Below the pieces are notes generated by a model that saw only the letters and a list, made by a program, of their open reading frames with translations, was not told where the DNA came from and did not search any database. Positions 44,187 to 53,200 of a DNA stretch of 64,000 bases are shown piece after piece. Position 1 is the stretch's first letter, and each line of letters starts with the position of its first letter. Source of the DNA: RPQJ01 sp963746325 (lineage in GTDB: Bacteria > Pseudomonadota > Gammaproteobacteria > Steroidobacterales > Steroidobacteraceae); the NCBI GenBank assembly GCA_963746325.1, contig CAVVBC010000036.1:186001-250000 (forward strand), written 5' to 3'. A program made the position numbers and the translations under genes.

Positions 44187-46937
44187 ATGGCACGCAAAGA
44201 CATTTCGTTCACAGCCAAGGATGCGGCGCTCCGCGAGGACGTCCACACGCTGGGCGCACTTGTGGGCGAAGTCCTGCAGGACCAGGGCGGGGACGCCTTC
44301 CTGCAGGAGGTGGAGGCCGATCGGCAGGCTGCCATCGGGCGCCGCGACGGGGATCCGGACGCCGCCGTGCAACTGGTGGTGCGTGCCGAAAGTCGCTCGC
44401 CGGCGCAGGCAGCGGAGCTGGTCCGGGCATTCACCACCTGGTTCCAGATGGTCAACATGGCGGAGAAGGTGCATCGCGTGCGCCGCCGCCGCCAGTACCT
44501 GAACGACAGCAGCACCCACCAGCCGGGCGGACTCGCCGAGTGCTTCCATAAGCTGCGGTCGCTCGGCTATTCGCTCGAGGGGGTGCTCGACCTGCTCGGG
44601 CGCCTCAGCATCGAGCCCGTCTTCACGGCGCATCCGACGGAATCCACCCGCCGCACCCTGCTGCGCCAGCAGCAGCGCATCGCGCAACTGCTGCTCACCC
44701 GGCTCGACCCGACCCGGACCCCGGTCGAGCGGCGCTACACCCTGGAGCGCGTGCGCAGCGAGCTCACGACTGGCTGGCAGACCGCGGACAACTCGCGCGA
44801 GAAGCTCACGATCGCCGACGAACGCGAGCACGTGCTGTTCTTCCTGGTCGAGATCGTCTACGAAGTCATCCCGGTGTTCTACGAGGGCATCGAAGACGCG
44901 CTGGTGCAGATTTTCGGCGAGGAGGCCCGCAATGCCCCCGTGCCGGAGATGCTGCATTTCGGCTCGTGGGTGGGCGGCGACATGGACGGCCTGCCCGACG
45001 TGCACGCCAAGACCATCCGCGAAAGCTGCGCCCGCCACCACGCGCTCATCGTCAACCGGTATTTCCTCGAGGCGCAGCGCCTGGCCGAAAAGCTGAGCCA
45101 GAGCGAGCGCCGCACGCCCGGGATCCCGCAGGCGCTGCGCGATCGCATCGAGCATTACAAGTCGGTGGTGCCGGCCGCGCGCGCGAGTTCACCCTCAGGC
45201 TACGACGAGATGCCGTACCGCGTGCTGCTCGGCCAGGTCGCCGAGCGGCTGCGTGCCACTTACGACCATCGCTCGGGCCAGTACGAACGTGTCGACCAGC
45301 TGGTCGACGACCTCACGATCATTGCCCGCAGTCTCGAAGCCAATCGCGGACGCCATGCCGGTTTGTTCCTGGTCCGGCGGTTCCTGCGCCGCGTGCGCAC
45401 GTTCGGTTTGCACCTCGCCACGCTCGACGTGCGGCAGAACGCCGAGGTGCACCGGCAGATCCTCGCACGCGCGCTCGATGAAGCCGGCTGGGAGACGCGG
45501 CCGGCAGCCGAGCGCATCGAGCGCCTGCGTGATGCGCTGGCCCGCGACGAGTCGCCGCCCGAAGTGCTCGAGGCCGCAGGCAAGCGCGCGCTGTGGGTGT
45601 TCGAGGCCATGGACTACTGCCGGCATCGTTACGGCGCTGCGGCCGTGGGCTCGTACGTGGTGAGCATGGCCCGTGACATCGACGACGTGCTCTCGGTGCT
45701 GCTGCTCGCGCGCTGGGCCGGGCTGATTGATGCCGGCGGCGGCGAGGTCACGCTCGACGTCGCGCCGTTGTTCGAGTCCGTGGCTGCGCTCGACGCGGCA
45801 GGCCCCACGCTTACCCGGCTGCTGGCCGACCCGATCTATCGCAAGCACCTGGCGGCGCGTGGCAACCGGCAGGTTGTGATGATCGGCTATGCCGACAGCA
45901 ACAAGGAGTCGGGCGTGGCGTCGTCGCGCTGGCTCCTGCGCAAGGCGCAGGAGGCCATGCTCGCGGCCTGCGAGCAGGCGGGCGTGCGGCTGGTGGTGTT
46001 CCACGGGCGTGGCGGATCGATCAGCCGCGGTGGCAGCCGCACGGAAGCCGTGGTGAGCAGCCTGCCCACGGCGGTGGGCGTGGGCCAGTTGCGGGTCACG
46101 GAGCAGGGCGAGACCATCAACGACCGTTACGGCCTGCAGCCGATTGCCCTGCGCACATTCGAGCAGGGGCTCAATACCCTGGCGCTCGCCGTCGCCGGCG
46201 GGCGGCGGGAAACGGTCAAACCCGGCTGGGAGCCGGCGTTGCAACTGCTGTCGGAGGCGAGCCGGGCTCGCTACCGCGCCTTCGTGCACGACGACCCGGG
46301 ATTTTTCGAGTTCTTCCAGGCTGTGACGCCGGTGGACGTGATCGAGCGCATGCAGATCGGCGCGCGACCGCTGGTCCGGGGCGCGGGCAGCGGGGTCGAC
46401 ACGATCCGCGCGGTGCCCTGGATGTTCGCCTGGTCGCAGAGTCGCCACATGTTGCCGGGCTGGTTCGGGGCGGGCACGGGTCTGGCAGCAGTCGTCGACC
46501 GCTACGGCGCCGAGCTGGTCGGCGAGATGTACCGCGACTGGCCGTTTTTCGAAGGGCTGCTGGATGAAATCGAGATGCGCCTCGCCCGCGCGGACCTCGA
46601 GATCGCCGCCCATTACGAGCGGTTGTACGTGGGTGACGTCGAGCGCTATGCCGGTCCGATCCGCGAGGAGTACGAATTGACCCGGCGTCTCGTGCTGCAG
46701 CTGAAGGGCTGCGCGCGGCTGCTCGATGCCGAGCCCACCCTGCAGCGCTCGATCTGGCTGCGCAATCCCTATGTCGATCCGATCCACCTGATGCAGGTCC
46801 ACCTGCTGCGGCGCTGGCGCGCGGCGGGCTCGCCGCACGACAAGCGGCGCCCCGACGACGACCCCGACCGGTGCCTGTTCACGTCGCTGGTTGCCGCGGT
46901 CAACGGCATCGCGCACGGATTGCAGGGCACCGGCTGA
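44187..46937 (+). CDS. ppc: phosphoenolpyruvate carboxylase
   Basis: This 916-residue enzyme makes oxaloacetate from PEP and bicarbonate, refilling the TCA cycle; in a phototroph it also fixes CO2 anaplerotically. Conserved catalytic motifs are VFTAHPTEST (His149), GSWVGGDMDGLPDVHAKTI, VMIGYADSNKESGVASSRW, FHGRGGSISRGGS and the C-terminal YVDPIHLMQVHLLRRWR. The length is normal. ATG 44187 begins MARKDISFTAKDAAL. The end of the protein departs from the usual ...MRNTG, giving ...GLQGTG. The gene is single and intact. Confidence 0.96.
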   Translation: MARKDISFTAKDAALREDVHTLGALVGEVLQDQGGDAFLQEVEADRQAAIGRRDGDPDAAVQLVVRAESRSPAQAAELVRAFTTWFQMVNMAEKVHRVRRRRQYLNDSSTHQPGGLAECFHKLRSLGYSLEGVLDLLGRLSIEPVFTAHPTESTRRTLLRQQQRIAQLLLTRLDPTRTPVERRYTLERVRSELTTGWQTADNSREKLTIADEREHVLFFLVEIVYEVIPVFYEGIEDALVQIFGEEARNAPVPEMLHFGSWVGGDMDGLPDVHAKTIRESCARHHALIVNRYFLEAQRLAEKLSQSERRTPGIPQALRDRIEHYKSVVPAARASSPSGYDEMPYRVLLGQVAERLRATYDHRSGQYERVDQLVDDLTIIARSLEANRGRHAGLFLVRRFLRRVRTFGLHLATLDVRQNAEVHRQILARALDEAGWETRPAAERIERLRDALARDESPPEVLEAAGKRALWVFEAMDYCRHRYGAAAVGSYVVSMARDIDDVLSVLLLARWAGLIDAGGGEVTLDVAPLFESVAALDAAGPTLTRLLADPIYRKHLAARGNRQVVMIGYADSNKESGVASSRWLLRKAQEAMLAACEQAGVRLVVFHGRGGSISRGGSRTEAVVSSLPTAVGVGQLRVTEQGETINDRYGLQPIALRTFEQGLNTLALAVAGGRRETVKPGWEPALQLLSEASRARYRAFVHDDPGFFEFFQAVTPVDVIERMQIGARPLVRGAGSGVDTIRAVPWMFAWSQSRHMLPGWFGAGTGLAAVVDRYGAELVGEMYRDWPFFEGLLDEIEMRLARADLEIAAHYERLYVGDVERYAGPIREEYELTRRLVLQLKGCARLLDAEPTLQRSIWLRNPYVDPIHLMQVHLLRRWRAAGSPHDKRRPDDDPDRCLFTSLVAAVNGIAHGLQGTG

Positions 46938-46958
46938 GTCGCCTGCAACTTTCCCTTG

Positions 46959-46987
46959 TTGACTGCGGATGTGGCGAGGAATAGCGT
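46959..46987 (+). promoter_or_regulatory. candidate promoter for the histone H1-like gene
   Basis: TTGACT (46959-46964) and TAGCGT (46982-46987) are 17 bases apart. A hairpin AGGCG...CGCCT (46999-47024) lies in the predicted leader before the histone-like gene at 47062. Confidence 0.4.
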
Positions 46988-47061
46988 CGTCGTAGTTCAG
47001 GCGGGACGGCGTTCGCCGTCGCCTTACTCACGCCCATCCAGGCACAGGGAGATCGAAGCAA

Positions 47062-47613
47062 ATGGCAGCGAAGAAGAAGGCGCGACGCGCGGCGCCGCGT
47101 AAAGTCACGAAGGCGAAGGTCGCGAAGGCGAAGCGCAAGGTCGTCGCACGCGCCAAGGTCGCCAAGGTCAAGCGCAAGGTAGCAGCGCGCAAGGTCGTCG
47201 CCCGCAAGGCGCCGCGCAAGGCCGTCAAGGCCAAGGCGAAGGCCAAGCCCCGCCCAAGCGCGACCAGCCGCCGCGTAGCCGCCGTCAAGGCCGCGGCCCG
47301 CAAGGCGCCGGCCCGCACGCGTGCAGCCGTCAAGAAAGCCGTAGCCAAGCTGCCGCCATCGGCCAAGCGCGCGCTGCGCAAGGCCGACCGCAACCTGAAA
47401 TCGGCCGAGAAGAGCATCGCCAAGGCCGTGAAGGTGGCGAAGAAGAAGGCGTCGAAGACTGCGGCGCAGGCCGGCTCGATGGTGAATGCCGCGCAAGCGT
47501 CCGCCGAGAAGCAGGCGACCACCCTGCTCGATTCCGCCAAGGAAATGGCGACCAAGGTCAGCGAAACGGTGCAGACCGCCGTCGGCAATCTCGTCCCGGG
47601 CGAGAAATCCTGA
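47062..47613 (+). CDS. histone H1-like Lys/Ala-rich protein
   Basis: This 183-residue protein is almost wholly Lys, Ala, Arg and Val for its first 130 residues (repeats such as KAKVAKAKRKVVARAKVAKV). The C-terminal 70 residues are less basic (AQAGSMVNAAQASAEKQATT, LLDSAKEMATKVSETVQTAV) and helical. AlgP/HctB-type histone H1-like proteins bind and compact DNA; the C-terminal helix could also be phasin-like and target storage granules. ATG 47062 has GGGAGATCG upstream. The DNA is repetitive but not a minisatellite; the codons vary. Confidence 0.75.
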   Translation: MAAKKKARRAAPRKVTKAKVAKAKRKVVARAKVAKVKRKVAARKVVARKAPRKAVKAKAKAKPRPSATSRRVAAVKAAARKAPARTRAAVKKAVAKLPPSAKRALRKADRNLKSAEKSIAKAVKVAKKKASKTAAQAGSMVNAAQASAEKQATTLLDSAKEMATKVSETVQTAVGNLVPGEKS

Positions 47614-47631
47614 GCGCTCGATGAATTCGGC

Positions 47632-47659
47632 GTCCCCTCCTGCTGCGGCGGGAGGGGAC
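47632..47659. terminator. hairpin between convergent genes
   Basis: GTCCCCTCC at 47632-47640 pairs with GGAGGGGAC at 47651-47659 (9 bp). It lies between the histone-like gene and the convergent Nudix gene and probably ends both transcripts; no T run is seen. Confidence 0.55.
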
Positions 47660-47682
47660 GTCCGGCGCCAGGTGTCGAGTGC

Positions 47683-48594
47683 TCAGCGCCTGCGCGAGAA
47701 GCGCACTCGTGACGGCATTGCCGTCACATACCCCGGATAGCCTGCCAGCACGGCGCACCCCTCGCCGGGCATGGCCGTGTAACCCGCGTCCCACGGCAGC
47801 ACGATCTCCGTTTCGTCCCCCTCGAGCTGGCGGCCCTTCGGCAGGATCGGCGGCACGATCCGGTCGCGTTCGGCGTCGAGCATGGCGTCGAGACTGCCGT
47901 GCAGCCGATGGCTGGCCCAGAGGTCGTGCAGGGTGAGTCGGGTCGGCGGTGCCAGTATCATTTCGCCGCTCGCCACGTGCGCATCGATGTCGCCCTCGCC
48001 CAGCCACGCATGGTGCGTGAGTTCGCCGTGATCGACGCTCGCTTCCTGGTCGTGCGGCACGCGCAGTGCGAAAAAGCGGGTGTCGAACCGCCGGCTCTCG
48101 AACGCAGGCGTGATCCAGTGCGACCAGTAGACGAGGTGCTCGAGGTCGAGCATCAGGTCCTCGTCGGCCAGCAGGCGGGCGAACTCTGCCGGGTCGGCTG
48201 AGGCGACGGTACGTCGCGCAGTGACACGGGCGAGCCGCGTGTCGTCCCAGCGTGCGCTGCCGTCGCGCGTGACGGCCAGTAATACGCCGGACTCCTCGAA
48301 CGTTTCGCGGCAGGCAGCCACCAGCAACCCGCGTGCCGTCACCACGTCGATGGGATGGCCGTCGTCGCGCTCGAGCATGCGCGCACTGGTGGCCGCAATT
48401 GCCGCCTGGTCGGCTCGCGCGGCCAGTTCGGGCGCCAGGTCGGCGCTCTCCATGCGACCGCCCGGAAACACCCAGAGGCCCGCCATGAAAGACAGCCCTG
48501 GCGCGCGCTTCGTCAGCAGGACCTGCAGCACACCCGCTGACTCCCGCAGGAGCAGGACGGTCGCGGCATGCGCGATGGGGGGTGAGGCCGACAT
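47683..48594 (-). CDS. Nudix hydrolase
   Basis: This 303-residue protein has the Nudix fold. The Nudix box spans FMAGLWVFPGGRMESADL (GG start) and the helix AACRETFEESGVLLA (RExxEExG). The long insert between the box halves and the C-terminal extension are typical of the larger CoA/NUDT19-type members. The substrate is unknown. It lies 11 bases downstream of the MDR oxidoreductase gene, so they likely form one operon. Confidence 0.87.
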   Translation of the reverse strand: MSASPPIAHAATVLLLRESAGVLQVLLTKRAPGLSFMAGLWVFPGGRMESADLAPELAARADQAAIAATSARMLERDDGHPIDVVTARGLLVAACRETFEESGVLLAVTRDGSARWDDTRLARVTARRTVASADPAEFARLLADEDLMLDLEHLVYWSHWITPAFESRRFDTRFFALRVPHDQEASVDHGELTHHAWLGEGDIDAHVASGEMILAPPTRLTLHDLWASHRLHGSLDAMLDAERDRIVPPILPKGRQLEGDETEIVLPWDAGYTAMPGEGCAVLAGYPGYVTAMPSRVRFSRRR

Positions 48595-48605
48595 CGGCGG
48601 GCGAC

Positions 48606-49616
48606 TCAGGCCAGCTTGACCAGCTGTTTGCCGAAGTTCTTGCCGTGCAGCATGCCGACGAACGCGGCCGGCGCAGCGGCGAGGCCGTCCGCGATCGACT
48701 CGCGATACTTGATCTTGCCGGTCGCCACGCCCTTGCCCAGTTCGCCGAGTGCCTGGGGCCAGAACTCGAGGTGCTCCGAGACGATGAATCCGCGCACCGT
48801 CAGGCGGTTGACCAGCAGCGCACGGGTGTTGTGAATGGCGACGTCGCCGCCCTCGTAGCCGGCGATGAGGCCGCATACGGCAATGCGGCCGAACGCGTTC
48901 ATGCGCGCGAGCGCCGCATCCAGCCCGACGCCGCCCACGTTTTCGAACAGGCCGTCGATGCCGTTCGGCGCCGCTTCCTTGAGCGCAACGCTCATCGAGC
49001 GCACGTCGCGGTGCTCGCGATGGTCGATGCAGGCGTCGAAGCCCAGTTCATCGCGCACGTACGCGCATTTCTCGGGGCCGCCGGCGATGCCCACGGCTCG
49101 GCAGCCCGACAATTTGGCGAGTTGACCCACCACCGAACCGACGGCGCCGCTCGCAGCCGAGACCAGCACCGTTTCACCGGCCTTGGGCTTGCAGATCTGG
49201 TTGAGCCCATACCAGGCAGTGACCCCGGGCATGCCGACCGGACCGAGGTACGCCGACAGCGGCACGTGCTGCGTCTCGACCTTGTTGAGACCGGTGCCGT
49301 CCGAGACCCCGTACTCCTGCCAGCCGAGGTAACCCACCACCGCGTCGCCGACTGCGAAGCGCGGGTTCTGCGAGGCTTCCACGATACCTGCGGTACCGCC
49401 GACCATCGTTTCGCCGATGGGCTGCGGTGCGGCGTATGACTTGGATTCTTCCATGCGCCCGCGCATGTATGGGTCGAGCGACAGGAAATGATTGCGCACC
49501 AGCACCTGGCCGGCGCCGATGGTGGGGACGGGGACGCGCTCGAGACGGAAATTGTCTGGGGCAACGGCGCCCTGCGGGCGGCTGGCAAGGACGATGCGCT
49601 GGTGGGTCTGGGTCAT
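48606..49616 (-). CDS. NADP-dependent MDR-family oxidoreductase (CurA/PTGR-like)
   Basis: This 336-residue protein resembles zinc-free medium-chain reductases such as prostaglandin reductase or curcumin reductase. The characteristic FLSLDPYMRGRM is at about residue 45, and GETVLVSAASGAVGSVVGQL and GIAGGPEKCAYV form the NADP-binding part. The Zn-binding Cys residues of true alcohol dehydrogenases are absent. These enzymes reduce the double bond of unsaturated ketones or aldehydes with NADPH. ATG 49616 has GAGGAG upstream. The Nudix gene follows. Confidence 0.88.
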   Translation of the reverse strand: MTQTHQRIVLASRPQGAVAPDNFRLERVPVPTIGAGQVLVRNHFLSLDPYMRGRMEESKSYAAPQPIGETMVGGTAGIVEASQNPRFAVGDAVVGYLGWQEYGVSDGTGLNKVETQHVPLSAYLGPVGMPGVTAWYGLNQICKPKAGETVLVSAASGAVGSVVGQLAKLSGCRAVGIAGGPEKCAYVRDELGFDACIDHREHRDVRSMSVALKEAAPNGIDGLFENVGGVGLDAALARMNAFGRIAVCGLIAGYEGGDVAIHNTRALLVNRLTVRGFIVSEHLEFWPQALGELGKGVATGKIKYRESIADGLAAAPAAFVGMLHGKNFGKQLVKLA

Positions 49617-50295
49617 GAACGGTGCTCCTCGTGCGAAGGGGTATCTTCGCACGGGGAGGGTGCTGAGCGCGTGGTCGACTGCAGCCTGACTGCGCAGAAC
49701 CGTGTGTCCGCATCAGCTACGATCGCGTCACGCGGTACCATGTCGCCGATGAAGGCGAGCACTCCTGGTCCCTTGGGGTTCGATAGGGGTTCTCCAGTAC
49801 ATGGCCACTCGGATGTGACGTCCATGCACGTGACTCGTCACAGTTCCCCCACTCGCGCTTAGCAAGCATCGATCAGATCGCCGCGTCGGGTGCGCGCCAT
49901 CATGGATACGCCCACTGCGACATCTCCGAGTGTCGACCGCTTTGATCCAACCTTCGATGAGTACCGTCCGCTTCTTCATTATTCGACATGCCGAATTCAG
50001 TTGCCCATGGATGCCTGCCAATTTGTGGCTTCACCAGGATCCCAGGGCTCGATTATGGTGAATACTGACTCGCATACATTTCCTCAGTTCGGATCCACGC
50101 GCAGAACTCTGGACCGGGATTCTCGCCGATGCAAGTCCGCTCGAGTGCCGCCGTCCGGCATGCCGAAGTCGGCACTACGTGCGATGGATCGAAAGGGTTC
50201 CGTCTGGAACCTCGAATCGTCCTGAACGATCTCGGATTTCCAGTGAAGCGCCAGACGCTGCTTTGTCCTCTGGGCACTGGAACTGATTGACATCG
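49617..50295. other. gene-free stretch (679 bases)
   Basis: I see no supported gene here. It contains a patch of visibly lower GC than the rest (about 49900-50100). It may hold a promoter of the MDR gene on the left side and degraded DNA on the right beyond the end of the RHS gene. Confidence 0.4.
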
Positions 50296-53200
50296 CTAAC
50301 GTAATGCGTGCCAGGCGGCCACCTCGAAGCAAGCCGGCTCGATTCGGTATGCTGAACTCGCTCGCGACATTGCCCTTTGCACGACGTCCGGTTCCACCGC
50401 GAGTCGCGGCGAGTACCCAATCTTCCGTGTCGCGGAATTGTCCGCTGCCTTTCCAAGCCGCCGCAATGCCTTCGTCGGCGCGAGAATGCCCTGACACGGT
50501 TTGGCGACGTCACAGATCGTGAAGCTGACGTACATCACCGCCGTCGTCACATCCCCCCGCTGCGCGGCGGCATAGGCTTCCTGCGCGTCACGCACCGGCG
50601 ACAGGACCAATACTTCGACGGCGTTGATGCCGAGGTCGGCGACGAATCGCTCGAGGTTTTCCTGCGCGTACGCGTCATCCACGGACGTCTCGGCCCAGGT
50701 CGAGGTCGATACCTGACCCGTAGCGGCACTGGGGGTCGCGGCGTACAGGACCTGTCCACCGCACGCCGGTGCAAACATGCCCGCGCCGCAGAGGCCGGTG
50801 CCGCTTTGCGCTGAACTGCCGGGCAGGGCCGTGGCGGGCGGCGGTGGCAGCCCGCTGCCGCCGTGCAGGATGCCGTGAACCAGCGACGAGAAAATCGTGT
50901 TGACGAGGAAACTGGCGACGACCAGTGATGCGCCGCCATCGACGACCAGGCCCGTCGGGTCTGTCGCATTCAGCGGCCGGTTGCCGACGTACGCGTAGGG
51001 ATGCACCGACTGCGAATCCCCCAGGTTTCCAATGAGCGGATCGGCTGACAGGAAGCGGGCGAGCTTGCGGGTCGTAGACCCGGCCGTTCATGTGCACGAG
51101 GCCCACGTTGTCGAGCATCTCGTGCCCGGTGTAGCCCTGGCGCGTCGAGTTGGCGATCGCGAGCCAGTCGGGGGCCGTGGCCGTCTTCCAGTCGTTGCCG
51201 CGTCGGCCACCGGCCGGCGTGAAGCTCGTCCGGCCGACCGTTGCGCCTGCGTCGTCGAGCAGCACGTCCGTGCTGCCGAGGTGATCGCCCAGCAAGTATG
51301 TGGTCGACGAGCTGCCGTTGGAGTTGCGCGAGACGACCGCCGTGTCGCCGCCCGGTGTCGGAACATAGTGACGCCAGTACGTGACGCCCGTGGAGGTCGC
51401 AGCTTCCTTCTCGAGCAGGCCGCCTACGTAGTGCGTCGTCTCGGTGCCGTTCTGATAACTGGCGACCTGGCGCCAGCGTTGATTGTCCGGGCCATAGGCG
51501 AACTGCGACTGGAATCCTGCCTTGCGCACCGTGACCGGCAGGTTCGCCGAAGACCACTGCTGCGCAATGCCATTGCGTGACGCCACGTTGCCGTTCGCGT
51601 CGTAGCTGAACGACTCACTGCCGGCCGCCGTGACCGCGTGCGGCCGGGCCGCATCGCCGTAAACGTAGCTGCCGATGTCGGCTCGAAACGTGATGTTTCC
51701 GGCTGGGGTGTAGCCGAGGATCAGGTTCGGCGATCCATTGAGCGATGAATACGTGAGTCGATCGAGCCCGTCGTAGGAGTAGGCCTCCGTGAGCCCCTGG
51801 TTCACGTCGCGGCGCTGCGTGAGATTGCCGCCAGCGTTCCACTGGTAGGCGAGGCTCTGGCGATTGCTGGTCGCACCGGCAACGCCCGCCTGCAGTCCGG
51901 TCAGGCGTTGCGTGGCCGCGTCGTAGCTGCTGCTGCGCGAGATGGTGTCGCGCGCCAGGCCTTCCTGGACCGGTGCATCGAAATCGTTGACGGCCTTGAG
52001 CTTCCACAACGTACGCACCACGGGCTGCGAGACGTCGTCGATCTGTGATGGACGGCCGTAACTGTATGAATAGCGCACCTTGAGGCGCGTGGCCGACTGG
52101 CCCGAGGGCACCGGGCTGGCCGGGTAGGCCAGCGTGTCAATCGCGCCGAGCGTGTTGTACGAGTAATCGTAATCGTAGGCCTGGTCGGTCGTGATCCTGC
52201 GCGTGCTGATCCTGCCGACGGAGTCGTAGGTGCGTGACTCGACGTAACCGAATCCGGATTTCGACTGCAGCCGGCCGATGTTCCGCGCCGATGCCGACGA
52301 GCCCCAGGTCCACGTGCTGTTGCCTTCCGGCTGTGAGCGCGAGACGAGCCGGCCGAGCGCATCGTAGGTCGCGCCGAACGACTGTCCCTTGGCGTCGCTC
52401 CAGGCGACCAGTTCGCCAAGCGAGTTGTAGCTGTAAATCGCCGATCCAGCATCCGCGTCTGACCACTGCACGCGCTGGCCGCGTACATTGTGGCTGCCGC
52501 TCGAGACGGCGCCGCCTGCGTCCTGGATGCGACCCAGGTTGCCGTGTGAATCATAGTCGTAGTGAGTGGTGCCGCCTGGCGCCGGATCCAGCACGCGACG
52601 GAGGTGGCCGTTTACGTCGTGGATACGCGAGTGCGCACGCCCCAGTGCGTCCGTCAACGTGGTCGTGCGACCGGCATGTGCGAGCGAGACGTTGCTGACC
52701 GTGACACCGGCTGCATCGTGATCGCGCTGCGAAGTGAGCCGTCCGAGTGCGTCGAACGCGCGCAGCGTGTGTCCGTTCGGGGTCGCCGAGTACGGTCGAG
52801 ACTCGCGCACGGGGCGCCCGGCCATATCGAAGTCGTACGTCTGGCGGAGCCAGGCGCCCAGTGCGCCGTGCTGTTCCGTCAGCCGCAGGCGTTCGTATGC
52901 GTCGTAGTAAGCGCGCTGTTCACGGATCAGTGCACCGTCGGCGGCATAGCGGCGTTCGAACGTCGCAAAGCGGAGATTGCCTGCGCCCCAGCACCCGCCA
53001 GTGCCGCACGACTGGAACGCGTGCGTGCGGCGAGTGCCGTCGATGGCCGTTTCGCTGGTGCGGCGGCCGAACTCGTCGTGGGTCCACGAAGTAGCGAGAC
53101 CGTTGGCGTCGGTGGACCGCAACGGCACGCCGAAGTCGGTGCGCCACGCGTAGGTCGAGGTTTCCGCCATTGCATTGGTCAGCGCCTCGACGAACTGGCA

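Noticed and set aside
47062..47613. Minisatellite or CRISPR-like repeat
   Set aside because: The protein repeats but the DNA units vary in length and sequence, and there are no spacers.
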